Of a stretch of 64,000 nucleotides of DNA, positions 37,268 through 45,244 are shown piece after piece. Made by a program: the position numbers and the translations under genes. The notes below the pieces were generated by a model. The model ran no database searches, was not told the DNA's origin, and worked only from the letters and a program-made list of their open reading frames with translations. The DNA comes from Methylobacterium sp. NMS14P (GTDB lineage Bacteria > Pseudomonadota > Alphaproteobacteria > Rhizobiales > Beijerinckiaceae): the NCBI RefSeq assembly GCF_028583545.1, contig NZ_CP087106.1:3022501-3086500 (forward strand), given 5' to 3'. The first letter of the stretch is position 1. Each line of letters starts with the position of its first letter.

Positions 37268-38785
37268 ATGAGCGCGTTCGACATTCGCGATCTTCTTGAG
37301 GCCGCCGTCCCCATGGAGGCGTCCTCGGTCCAGGCCGCCGTCAGCGTGCCCCTCGCCGAGACCGCGGCGCCGGGACCGACGGCGATCTCGCCCGTCGTGG
37401 TGGCCGGGCTGGTGCGCGCGCTGGAATGCACGCTCATTTTCGGCCTGGGCGCATTGCTGCACGTGCTGATGCTGCGCGGCCGCGTCCCGTTCGGGCTGAC
37501 CTACGCGGGCGCGATCGGCGCGATCGCGGTGATCACCGTGACGCTGATCCAGGCGTCGGGCGGCTACCGGGTCGCCGCCTTCCGGAGCTTCTTCAAGACC
37601 GCCATCCGGCTCATCGCGGCGTGGTCGATGACCTTCCTGATGGTCGCCGCCGGGCTCGTGCTGGCCAAAGTGGCCGACCATTACTCGCGCCTCTGGCTCG
37701 CGACCTTCTTCGGCGGCGGGCTCGCGGCCCTGCTGGTCGGGCGCTTCGTCCTCTTCCGCATCATCGACGTCCAGACCCGGGCGGGACGGTTCGACCGGCG
37801 CACCGCCATCGTGGGCGGCGGCCAGCCCGCGGAGGACCTGATCGCCGCCCTGGAGACGCAGAGCGAGAGCGGCATCCGCATCGTCGGCGTGTTCGACGAC
37901 CGCAACGCCGATCGGTCCTCGGACGTGGTGGCGGGGCACCCCAAGCTCGGCAACGTCGACGACTTGGTCGCCTACGCGCGCCATGCCCGGCTCGACCTGA
38001 TCGTGTTCACGATCCCGATCACCGCGGAGGCGCGGATCCTCCAGATGCTCGCCAAGCTCTGGGTCCTGCCGATCGACATCCGGCTCTCGGCGCACGCCGC
38101 CAAGCTGCGTCTGCGCCCGCGCAGCTACTCGTATCTCGGCTCGGTCCCGGTGCTGGACGTGTTCGACCGTCCGATCGCCGATTGGGACGTCGTGGTGAAG
38201 GCGCTGTTCGACCGCTGCGTCGGCCTGATGATGCTGCTGGCGCTGTCGCCGCTCATGCTGGCGATCGCCCTGGCGGTGCGATTGACATCCCGCGGGCCGG
38301 TGCTGTTCCGGCAGAAGCGCCACGGATTCAACAACGAGCTGATCGAGGTCTACAAGTTCCGCTCGATGTACGTCGATCAGTGCGACGCCGGCGCGGCCAG
38401 GATGGTGACCCGGGGCGATCCCCGCGTGACCCCGGTCGGCCGCTTCATCCGCAAGACCTCGCTCGACGAGCTGCCGCAGCTGTTCAACGTGCTCAAGGGC
38501 GACCTGTCGCTGGTGGGCCCGCGCCCGCACGCGCTGCAGGCCAAAGCCGCCAACACCCTGTACGACCAGGTGGTCGACGGCTACTTCGCCCGCCACAAGG
38601 TCAAGCCCGGCATCACCGGCTGGGCGCAGGTCAACGGCTGGCGGGGCGAGACGGACACTTCCGAGAAGCTGCAGCGGCGTGTCGAGCACGACCTCTATTA
38701 CATAGAGAACTGGTCGGTGCTGCTCGACCTGCAGATCCTGCTGACCACCCCGTTCGCGCTGTTCAAGACCGAGAACGCCTACTGA
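37268..38785 (+). CDS. Undecaprenyl-phosphate glucose (sugar) phosphotransferase, WcaJ/WbaP type
   Basis: 505 residues. N-terminal membrane helices, a CoA-binding-like Rossmann region (TAIVGGGQPAEDLIAALE), and the C-terminal PNPT catalytic domain. Marks: VLFRQKRHGFNNELIEVYKFRSM, KTSLDELPQLFNVLKGDLSLVGPRPHA, and ITGWAQVNGWRGETD. It would transfer a sugar 1-phosphate to undecaprenyl phosphate, the first step in a polysaccharide repeat. The ATG at 37268 has GGGGAG upstream. The absence of a full gene cluster suggests the rest lies elsewhere. Confidence 0.92.
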   Translation: MSAFDIRDLLEAAVPMEASSVQAAVSVPLAETAAPGPTAISPVVVAGLVRALECTLIFGLGALLHVLMLRGRVPFGLTYAGAIGAIAVITVTLIQASGGYRVAAFRSFFKTAIRLIAAWSMTFLMVAAGLVLAKVADHYSRLWLATFFGGGLAALLVGRFVLFRIIDVQTRAGRFDRRTAIVGGGQPAEDLIAALETQSESGIRIVGVFDDRNADRSSDVVAGHPKLGNVDDLVAYARHARLDLIVFTIPITAEARILQMLAKLWVLPIDIRLSAHAAKLRLRPRSYSYLGSVPVLDVFDRPIADWDVVVKALFDRCVGLMMLLALSPLMLAIALAVRLTSRGPVLFRQKRHGFNNELIEVYKFRSMYVDQCDAGAARMVTRGDPRVTPVGRFIRKTSLDELPQLFNVLKGDLSLVGPRPHALQAKAANTLYDQVVDGYFARHKVKPGITGWAQVNGWRGETDTSEKLQRRVEHDLYYIENWSVLLDLQILLTTPFALFKTENAY

Positions 38786-38792
38786 GCGGAGG

Positions 38793-38817
38793 GGCCGGCA
38801 CCGGAGCGGTGCCGGCC
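38793..38817. terminator. Hairpin between convergent genes
   Basis: Ten-bp stem GGCCGGCACC / GGTGCCGGCC with loop GGAGC, in the 42-base gap between the stops of the sugar transferase (+) and the small exported protein (-). No T run on either side, so any termination would be intrinsically weak or shared. Confidence 0.55.
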
Positions 38818-38827
38818 GATGGCGCCA

Positions 38828-39181
38828 CTACGGCAGGGCGCCGGCCTTCTCCTTGGCCTTCAGGATCGTGTCGCGGCAGCCCTGGGCGTCGCCGGACTTG
38901 TCCTGCTGGCGCGCCTGGGCGACCAGCTTCTTGGCTTCCTCGACGCCTGCGGCAGTGGGCTTCACGGCGGCGTCCGACTTGGTGAGCGCCGGCGGCGTGT
39001 CGAGCGCCTTGGGCGAGTTGGACGACGTGGTGCCGCCGGGCGGCGTCGTGCCGGTCACCGAGGCGGCGCCGGCGCTGTCGAGCCGCCGCTGCAGCGTATC
39101 GACCTCGTCGGCACACGGGGTCGCCAGGGCTGGCGTCGCGGCCGCCAGGGCCAGGGCTGCAACGGCGAAACGGATGATCAT
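38828..39181 (-). CDS. Small exported two-cysteine protein downstream of lutH
   Basis: 117 residues. Signal peptide (MIIRFAVAALALAAATPALA), Cys at residue 23 (TPCADEVDTLQRRL), a Gly/Thr/Ser/Pro-rich linker, then a helical end with Cys at residue 102 (DAQGCRDTILKAKEKAGAL). The Cys-helix...helix-Cys layout and sequence style resemble LutD at 44501-44743. It lies beyond lutH on the same strand, with a hairpin in between. No EF-hand, so it is not lanmodulin. Function unknown. Confidence 0.7.
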   Translation of the reverse strand: MIIRFAVAALALAAATPALATPCADEVDTLQRRLDSAGAASVTGTTPPGGTTSSNSPKALDTPPALTKSDAAVKPTAAGVEEAKKLVAQARQQDKSGDAQGCRDTILKAKEKAGALP

Positions 39182-39334
39182 CGGGACGAGGCTCCACGGT
39201 GTCGGAGTGCGGCCGGCGCCGACCCGTCGTGCGTGAGCGGGCGGTGATGCGTCGGTGCAGCTACCGGGGAGACGCCGGGCGAACGGGCCCGTTCCCGAGA
39301 CAGGAGGCCGCATGCGGCAGACCCGAAACGCGAC

Positions 39335-39372
39335 GGGCGCCCCGCGCGGCCCTCAGGCCGCGCGGGACGCCC
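39335..39372 (-). terminator. Probable terminator of the lut cluster
   Basis: 17-bp stem with one G-U pair (GGGCGTCCCGCGCGGCC on the minus strand) and loop TGAG, 22 bases past the lutH stop. Few T residues follow, so Rho-independent strength is uncertain. Confidence 0.55.
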
Positions 39373-39394
39373 GCTTCTCGACATTGCGGACGGA

Positions 39395-41965
39395 TCAGTA
39401 CTTCCGGATGATCGGCTCCGGCGCCATCGGGACCGGATCGGCGCCGAAGGCGTAGCGGATGCCGGCGTAGACCGAGAAGGGCTGCGCCAGGGTGGTGGTC
39501 CGCGGATCGCTGATCCGCAGGTTGCCGGCCACCGCGCCCGGCTCGGCGTAGGTGCCGAACGTGGTGTAGCGGTTGTTGGTCAGGTTGGTGATGAGGCCGA
39601 AGACCTCGAGGTTCTTCGTCACCTGATACTTCGTCTGGAAGTTCAGAACGTAGTAGGGCGGCAGCTTGCGGTTCAGGTTCGACTCGTCGCCGCGGAAGTA
39701 CGACGAGGAGAAGGCCTGGAGGTAGAGGCCGAACTGCCAGTTGGGCGTGACGAAGTAGTCGAACCCGGCCTTGATCTGGTGGGTCGGCACCAGCGGCACG
39801 ACGTTGCCCTTGCGGACCTGGATCGCGCCGTCGTCCGCGAGCGGGTTGTTGGGCGACGACAGGGTGCCGTTGAACTGGAAGGTCGCGTCGACCAGCGCGT
39901 AGTTGGCGTAGACCCGCAGGTAATCGGCCGTGTACTCGCCGCCGACCTCGATGCCTTGCCGCTGCGTCGACGGCACGTTCACGAAGTAGGCGCGGGCGGT
40001 GTTGCCGGGGGTGGCCAGCGACAGGATGTCGTTGGCGAGATCGGTGCGGAAGGCACCGATCTTGTAGGTGATGATGCCGCCGTCATAGGTGTTCGGCAGC
40101 TGGCCGCGGAAGCCGACCTCGTAGGTCCGCCCGGTGACCTGCTTGAGCGGCGGGTCCGCCACCAGCGAGTTCGGCAGCAGGCACGGCCGGTCCGGGTTGG
40201 CGCAGGCCAGCTCCAGCGGGGTCGGTGCGCGGTTCGACTCCGAGTAGCTGCCGTAGAGGTTCAGCGCGTCGAAGAATCGGTAGGTCAGGCCGGCGACCGG
40301 GTTGATCTTGTTGAAGTAGTGCGTGCCGGTCACGTCCGGCGAGAAGCCGGTCAGGTCCTCGCTCTGGATGCGCGCGAAGTTGAGCCGGGCACCGGCGGTC
40401 AGCGCCAGCCGGTCGGTCACGTCGAGCGTGTCGAGGGTGTAGAGGCCCATGTAGAGGTTTGAGCCGTTGACCGAACTCGGCGCGATGCCGAGCGCGCCGG
40501 CGGTCCGCAGCTGCGGCGTGCCGAGGCCCGGGACGTTGCCGTAGAACGGGTTGCTCGGGTTGGTGGTGATCGACAGATCCGGGTTGATCACGCCCAGGGT
40601 GCTGGACGACTTGAACCCGTAATTGGCCGCGTCGATGCTGCCGCCGACCACGAAGGTGTTGGACAGGCCGAAGATCCGGTCGCGGTTGGCGGCCTGGAGC
40701 GAGCCGCCGAAGCCGGTGGCTTCCGTACGGGTCGTGTCCAGCGTGCCGTACGGGATGCCCGCCCGGAACGGGATGCGCTGGTTCTGCTGCCCCAGGATCA
40801 GGAACTGGTTGCGGAAGGCGAGCTGCGACTGTCCGGCCGCCGGGCTGAACCCGTCATCCTCGAAGCAGAGGTTGCCGCGGAAGCTGGACCGCGTGCTGCA
40901 GTTCTCGAAGTTGCCGTCGTTGCCGTCGACGTAGGTCTGGCTGAAGCGGCGGAAATAGGCGTTGCCGGCGAGATCCCAGGTCGGCGAGATGTCGACCCGG
41001 CCAGTCAGCTGGAGCGTGCCGACCTCGGTGGTGGTGGTCTGCGGGAAGGTGAAGATCGCCCGCGGGTCGCGGTGGGTGAAGTCCACCGGCGTGGCCGCGG
41101 CCGCGCCGAAGAAGCTGCGGGCGGCGAGCCCAATCAGGTGGAACTCCGAGTCCTGCGAGCGGTAGCCGATGTCACCGTAGAGGCGGCCGATCGTGCTCGG
41201 GCTCTCGTAGCGCCAGCCGCGGTCGTTCAGGCCGTCGCCGGTGAAGTAGACGCTCCAGGGGCCGGACACCTTGCCGTACTCGAGGTAGCCGGCGGTGCGC
41301 GCGTCCGAGCCGCCCCAGGCCGAGATCTCGGTGCCCTGCCAAGTGAAGCCGTTCTTCATCTGGATGTTGACCGCGCCGCCGAGCGCGTTGAGGCCGAAGA
41401 CCGGGTTGCCGGTGACGACGTCGATGCGCTGGATCGCCTGCGGGGGGATCAGGTCGAAGTTGACGATGTCGCCGAAGGCCTCGTTGATGCGCACGCCGTT
41501 CTGGTAGACGGCGAGGCCCTGCGGCACGCCCTGCACGGGCGAGGCCGTGAAGCCGCGATAGGTGATGTCGACGCGGTTGTTGTTACCCTGCGAGTCAGAC
41601 ACGTTGATGCCGGGGGTGCGCCGGGCCAGCGTCGTGGTCAGGTTATCGCTGGCGCGATCGATCGTGAGATCGCTCGCCGTGACCGATTCGACGGTGCTGG
41701 GGATCTTGTAGAGGGGCTGCTCGGAGCCGCGCAGCCGCACCCCGGCGCTCGGTCCCACAGAGCCGGCCGGCGGCACCGGGCCGGGCCCGTTGAAGATCTG
41801 CGCTTGGCTCGAATTGCCGCCGCCGGATCCGACCGGCGACGTCGAGACGACGCTGATCTCGCCGAGCGTGACCGATTGCTGCGCCTGCACCGCCGCGGGG
41901 AGAACCGTCCCGGCGAGAACCCACGCCGACGCGACCAGGCTGCTCCGAAGCGCCCGAAGTGACAT
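39395..41965 (-). CDS. lutH: TonB-dependent outer-membrane receptor LutH (lanthanide uptake)
   Basis: 856 residues. Signal peptide (WVLAGTVLPAAVQAQ), TonB-box-like region TLGEISVVST, plug domain from about residue 70 (PSTVESVTASDLT, NVFGLNALGGAVNIQ-like GLNALGGAVNIQMKNGF), then a 22-strand barrel with STFGTYAEPG-like loops near the end and the closing strand SVYAGIRYAF. There is no N-terminal signalling domain. In M. extorquens AM1 lutH is the receptor for lanthanide import; the identical position after lutA-G supports the name. I chose the ATG at 41965, preceded by GAGGGGG. The closing strand is followed by about 14 extra residues ending IIRKY. Confidence 0.88.
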   Translation of the reverse strand: MSLRALRSSLVASAWVLAGTVLPAAVQAQQSVTLGEISVVSTSPVGSGGGNSSQAQIFNGPGPVPPAGSVGPSAGVRLRGSEQPLYKIPSTVESVTASDLTIDRASDNLTTTLARRTPGINVSDSQGNNNRVDITYRGFTASPVQGVPQGLAVYQNGVRINEAFGDIVNFDLIPPQAIQRIDVVTGNPVFGLNALGGAVNIQMKNGFTWQGTEISAWGGSDARTAGYLEYGKVSGPWSVYFTGDGLNDRGWRYESPSTIGRLYGDIGYRSQDSEFHLIGLAARSFFGAAAATPVDFTHRDPRAIFTFPQTTTTEVGTLQLTGRVDISPTWDLAGNAYFRRFSQTYVDGNDGNFENCSTRSSFRGNLCFEDDGFSPAAGQSQLAFRNQFLILGQQNQRIPFRAGIPYGTLDTTRTEATGFGGSLQAANRDRIFGLSNTFVVGGSIDAANYGFKSSSTLGVINPDLSITTNPSNPFYGNVPGLGTPQLRTAGALGIAPSSVNGSNLYMGLYTLDTLDVTDRLALTAGARLNFARIQSEDLTGFSPDVTGTHYFNKINPVAGLTYRFFDALNLYGSYSESNRAPTPLELACANPDRPCLLPNSLVADPPLKQVTGRTYEVGFRGQLPNTYDGGIITYKIGAFRTDLANDILSLATPGNTARAYFVNVPSTQRQGIEVGGEYTADYLRVYANYALVDATFQFNGTLSSPNNPLADDGAIQVRKGNVVPLVPTHQIKAGFDYFVTPNWQFGLYLQAFSSSYFRGDESNLNRKLPPYYVLNFQTKYQVTKNLEVFGLITNLTNNRYTTFGTYAEPGAVAGNLRISDPRTTTLAQPFSVYAGIRYAFGADPVPMAPEPIIRKY

Positions 41966-42159
41966 CCCCAACCCCCTCAAACCCAAACACATGCTCGTGA
42001 CTGCCGAGCTTGGGTCTCTCTTGGCGGGTGCCGGGATCGGGCACAATTGGCTCAAGAACACGTGAGACGCGTTTCGGCTCCATTTCCGGTCCCAGTCAAC
42101 CGAAGCCCGCGATACGTGGTTAAACAGCAACAGTTTCGGTAAAGATTTCAGGCACTTAG

Positions 42160-42196
42160 GGATATTTCGGCAACTGGCCCGGGACAATTTGGCAAT
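42160..42196 (-). promoter_or_regulatory. Tandem putative operator upstream of lutH
   Basis: Two related 15-16 base units lie in tandem with start points 21 bases apart (two helical turns). The first is GGGATATTTCGGCAA (42160-42174), the second GGGACAATTTGGCAAT (42181-42196); they match at 12 of 15 positions. The second is the exact reverse complement of the element at 47720-47735. The pair sits just past the lutG stop (42213) and about 200 bases before lutH, in an AT-richer gap. Whether it regulates lutH is an inference. Confidence 0.55.
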
Positions 42197-42212
42197 AGCC
42201 GCCCGGGCGCCG

Positions 42213-42851
42213 TCAGAGCCGCGCCTGAATCATGCGCGCGATCTCACCGAGCCGCTGCTCGAGCAGCTGCGGAACCTCACAGACATAGGTCAGCGACTGG
42301 CTCCGCTCCTGGAAGATCCGACGGTCCCAAGCGAACTTCGTTTCCAGCTCGTTCTGGTCCTTGGGCAGCTCGGTGGCGTCGGAGGCGCTCGGCGCGTCCT
42401 TGACCTGGCTGATCTTGTCGGCCTCGTCGCGGATCCGCTCGGCCATCCGGCGCTGGCCCTGCGCGTACCGCGCGATGCCGCTCACCACCTTGTTGCGCTC
42501 GCCGTTCAGCACCTCGAACACGCCCGCGTAGACGCGCGTCAGGGCCTTGTCCTTCGCGTCTTTGTCGGAGCCGAACTTCTCGGCGAACGTGTCGAGGAAC
42601 GGTCCGACCTGCGAGAGGTCCGTGCGGCGGGACGCGATCTTCTGCGCCAGGACGGCGGCGTCGTTGTCACTGCCCCAGTCGCCGGCGGCCTCCACGTCGG
42701 GGCCGGTCCAGAACTGGCCGGGGCTGAGGGTCGCGACCTTGCGCTGGACGCAGGGCCAGTCCGGATCCGGCTTCGGCTGGGCCAGGACGGGACCGGCGAG
42801 GACCGCGAGGCCCAGCGCCGGGCCGATGACGCGGGTCAGGAGGACGTTCAT
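42213..42851 (-). CDS. lutG: LutG, exported protein of the lanthanide cluster
   Basis: 212 residues. Signal peptide (IGPALGLAVLAGPVLAQ), then DPDWPCVQRKVATLSPGQFWTGP and a long helical region (LARASQ-like RIRDEADKISQ, DAKDKALTRVYAGVFEVL) ending with a Cys-containing helix TYVCEVPQLLEQRLGEI. It has two cysteines and no metal motif I can name. Position between the ABC permease and lutH matches lutG of AM1. Periplasmic; role unknown. A 13-base gap from lutF suggests the same transcript. Confidence 0.75.
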   Translation of the reverse strand: MNVLLTRVIGPALGLAVLAGPVLAQPKPDPDWPCVQRKVATLSPGQFWTGPDVEAAGDWGSDNDAAVLAQKIASRRTDLSQVGPFLDTFAEKFGSDKDAKDKALTRVYAGVFEVLNGERNKVVSGIARYAQGQRRMAERIRDEADKISQVKDAPSASDATELPKDQNELETKFAWDRRIFQERSQSLTYVCEVPQLLEQRLGEIARMIQARL

Positions 42852-42864
42852 TGGGCGGACTCCA

Positions 42865-43758
42865 TCAGGTGTTGTCGCCGGCCGGGCCGCCGCGCCGGGC
42901 CATGATGCCGCGGCCCGGGTCGTAGGCGACCACCGCCATGCCGAAGAAGGCGAGCCCCACACCCACCACCACGGCGCAGGCGACCGGCTCGAACTGGAGG
43001 TAGAGGGCGTAGCGCACGAGCTGGACCGCGTGGCTGAACGGGTTCAGCTCGCAGATCCAGTACAGGGTCTCTGAGGATTCCCGGATGCGCCACAGGGGGT
43101 AGAGGGCCGACGAGGCGAAGAACATCGGGAAGATCACGAAGTTCATCACGCTGGCGAAGTTCTCGAGCTGGCGGACCAGCGAGGAGAGGAAAAGCCCGAT
43201 CGCCCCGAGCATGAGGCCGGTCGCCAGGAAAGCCGGGAGGGCTGTCAGGTAGCCGAGCCACGGGATGTCGCTCTCCCAGAAATACGCCACGGCCAGGAAC
43301 GCGTAGGCCTGCACGATCGAGACCGCCACGCCGGCGATGAGCTTGGCGAGCAGGAGCAGCCACCGCGGATAGGGCGAGGTGAGCAGCACCTTCATCGAGC
43401 CGACCTCGCGGTCGTAGACCATCGACAGCGACGACTGCATGCCGTTGAACAGCTGGATCATCACGGCGAGGCCCGGCACCACGTAGACCTCGTACAGCAC
43501 GTAGGTCTGGTAGGGCGGCTCGATGGAGACGCCGAGCGTGTTGCGGAAGCCCGCCGCGAAGATGAACAGCCAGACCAGCGGCCTGACCAGCGCCGAGAAG
43601 AATCGCTCTTTCTGATTGAAGAAGCGCAGCAGCTCGCGGCGGACGATGCCGCCGAGGCAGATCAGGTAGCCGACCGCGTCGAGGCGGCCGATCCGCTCGG
43701 CCTGGCCGCGCGGCGGGGCGCCGCCGACCCGGGTGGCGAGGAGTGTCGGATTGGTCAT
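42865..43758 (-). CDS. lutF: LutF, ABC-2 type permease
   Basis: 297 residues, six membrane helices of the ABC-2 superfamily (after the N-terminal cytoplasmic region to about residue 60: LVWLFIFAAGF, LAVMIQLFNGMQSSLSM with the conserved DREVGSMKVLLTSP loop, ATGLMLGAIGLFLSSLV, FVIFPMFFASSALYPL). It should pair with LutE as a transport complex. Related families in databases are labelled PQQ/alcohol-linked ABC permeases. Overlaps lutE by ATGA. In AM1, lutF is needed for lanthanide uptake to the cytoplasm. Confidence 0.85.
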   Translation of the reverse strand: MTNPTLLATRVGGAPPRGQAERIGRLDAVGYLICLGGIVRRELLRFFNQKERFFSALVRPLVWLFIFAAGFRNTLGVSIEPPYQTYVLYEVYVVPGLAVMIQLFNGMQSSLSMVYDREVGSMKVLLTSPYPRWLLLLAKLIAGVAVSIVQAYAFLAVAYFWESDIPWLGYLTALPAFLATGLMLGAIGLFLSSLVRQLENFASVMNFVIFPMFFASSALYPLWRIRESSETLYWICELNPFSHAVQLVRYALYLQFEPVACAVVVGVGLAFFGMAVVAYDPGRGIMARRGGPAGDNT

Positions 43759-44504
43759 GCAGCCGCCCTCCCCGGCTCGGCGACCAGGCGGCGGAACGCG
43801 TCGGCGAGGGCCTCGTCGGGCCGACCGATCCCGCCGGCCCGGCCTCGGGCGACGATCCGGCCCCGGTGGAGCACCACGGCGTCGTCGTCGTCCGCGATCT
43901 CCTCGAAGATGTGGGTCGCCCAGAGCACCGACAACCCCTCCTCCCGCACCAGGGCGCGGACGATCGCCACGATGTCGGCCCGGGATTCGAGATCGAGGCC
44001 GACAGTGGGCTCGTCGAGGAGCAGCAGGTCGGGGCGGTGGATCAGCGAGCGGGCGATCTCGATCCGGCGCGACTGGCCGCCCGAGAGCGTGCGCACCTTG
44101 TCGTGGCGCCGGTCCGCCAGACCGACGCGGTCGAGCAGTTCGCCGACGCGCGCCTTGGCGGCGGCGCGGGCGATGCCGTGCAGGCTCGCGTGATAGAGGA
44201 GGTTCTGCTCGACAGTGAGATCGGTGTCGAGGGTCCGGGCCTGGAACACGACGCCGAGCCGCGCCAGCGCCCGGGACGGTTCGCGATCGAGCGCGTGGCC
44301 GAAGATCGAGACCCGTCCGTTCTGGTTGTTGTAGAGCCGGGTGATGACCGAGAACAGCGTCGTCTTGCCGGCGCCGTTCGGTCCCAGAAGCGCGGCGAAG
44401 TGCCCGCGCTCCACCGTGATCGAGACGTCGTCCAGCGCGGCGCGGGCGCCGAACTTATGGCCGACATGCTCGATCAGGAGGGCCGCCGGCTCGGGCGCGC
44501 TCAT
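43755..44504 (-). CDS. lutE: LutE, ABC transporter ATP-binding protein
   Basis: 249 residues with all ABC motifs: Walker A GPNGAGKTTLF, Q-loop GVVFQARTLD, signature LSGGQSRRIEIARSL, Walker B LLLLDEPTVGLDLESRA, and the H-loop WATHIFEE. It energises LutF. The start at 44504 (MSAPEP) overlaps the lutD stop by four bases; an upstream extension is arginine-rich and rejected. Part of the overlapping lutC-D-E-F run. Confidence 0.9.
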   Translation of the reverse strand: MSAPEPAALLIEHVGHKFGARAALDDVSITVERGHFAALLGPNGAGKTTLFSVITRLYNNQNGRVSIFGHALDREPSRALARLGVVFQARTLDTDLTVEQNLLYHASLHGIARAAAKARVGELLDRVGLADRRHDKVRTLSGGQSRRIEIARSLIHRPDLLLLDEPTVGLDLESRADIVAIVRALVREEGLSVLWATHIFEEIADDDDAVVLHRGRIVARGRAGGIGRPDEALADAFRRLVAEPGRAAA

Positions 44505-44743
44505 CGGCCCAGCACCTTCCGGGCGTCGGCCACGGCGTCGAGGCACTCGTCGAACTCGCCCTCCTTCTCCTCCCGCTCGGCGACCCGCAGGGCCTTCCTG
44601 AGCTTCGGCACCGCCGTCTCGGGCGGGTTCAGGGCGAGCGCGTCGCGGATCATCGTGATGCCCTCGGCGCAGGACGAGGCGTCGTCGGCCGCGAGGGCCG
44701 GACCGGCGGCGAGCAGGCAGGCGGAGAGCAGGAGGATGCGCAT
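44501..44743 (-). CDS. lutD: LutD, small exported two-cysteine helical protein
   Basis: 80 residues. Signal peptide (MRILLLSACLLAAGPALA), then a mature part with two cysteines (Cys25 in SSCAEGITMIRDAL and Cys67 in EFDECLDAVADARKVLGR) flanking a charged helix AVPKLRKALRVAEREEKEG. Two helices joined by a disulfide is a plausible fold. Symbol from gene order only. Overlaps lutC by one base (TGATG) and lutE by four. Confidence 0.7.
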   Translation of the reverse strand: MRILLLSACLLAAGPALAADDASSCAEGITMIRDALALNPPETAVPKLRKALRVAEREEKEGEFDECLDAVADARKVLGR

Positions 44744-45177
44744 CACTTCACCGTCAGCGTGCCGGTCATGCCCTTGGATTCCAGGCCGTGCACCGACCAA
44801 GTGTAGGTGCCGGGCTTGATCGCGACGAACTCGATGGCGATCTCGCCGGGATCGTCGAACTCGAGGTGATCGGGCGGCCCGCCGCCGTGGATCTCCTTGT
44901 GCTCGATCACGATCTGATTGAACCAGATGTAGCGGAAGAACTCCGGCGCGTAGAACTTGTATTCCTGGCGCCCCTTGGCGACGATCCGCAGCCGGTAGGC
45001 CTTGCCGGATTCCAGCGTGATGTCCTTGTTCTCGACGACGAAATCGTTGCCCTGATCGTCGCCCAGGACGAGGTCGGGCAAGTTCTCCCGCTTCTTGGTC
45101 AGGTCGAGGGCACTGGCCGGTGCCGCGGCGAGCAGCCCTGCCAGGCCGAGGGCCGCCGTTCGAAACATGCGCGTCAT
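44743..45177 (-). CDS. lutC: LutC, exported cupredoxin-like protein lacking copper ligands
   Basis: 144 residues. Signal peptide (LGLAGLLAAAPASA), then a cupredoxin-type beta-sandwich: GKAYRLRIVAKGRQEYKFYAPEFF and the C-terminal PGTYTWSVHGLESKGMTGTLTVK. In a copper protein the first segment would hold a His and the last a Cys-x(n)-His-x(n)-Met; here the Cys position is Ser and the first His is replaced, while His and Met of the loop remain. A true copper site is therefore unlikely. Symbol from gene order. Gap to lutB is 67 bases. Confidence 0.72.
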   Translation of the reverse strand: MTRMFRTAALGLAGLLAAAPASALDLTKKRENLPDLVLGDDQGNDFVVENKDITLESGKAYRLRIVAKGRQEYKFYAPEFFRYIWFNQIVIEHKEIHGGGPPDHLEFDDPGEIAIEFVAIKPGTYTWSVHGLESKGMTGTLTVK

Positions 45178-45244
45178 GTCGTGTTCCACCCTTGGGCCGC
45201 GTCGCGCGCGGCCGTCCTCGCTCGGCGCCCGGAGGTCGCGCGGA

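Noticed and set aside
35861..38689. A 942-codon minus-strand open frame opposite the two polysaccharide genes
   Set aside because: Antisense shadow rich in Arg, Gly, Asp and His without domain features.
38828..39181. Candidate lanmodulin just beyond lutH
   Set aside because: The product is exported and of roughly the right size, but has no D-x-D-x-D-G calcium-type loop and contains two cysteines instead.
41966..42159. Standard -35/-10 promoter for lutH
   Set aside because: Several TTGAC-like hexamers occur in this AT-richer stretch, but none pairs with a credible -10 at 16-18 bases.
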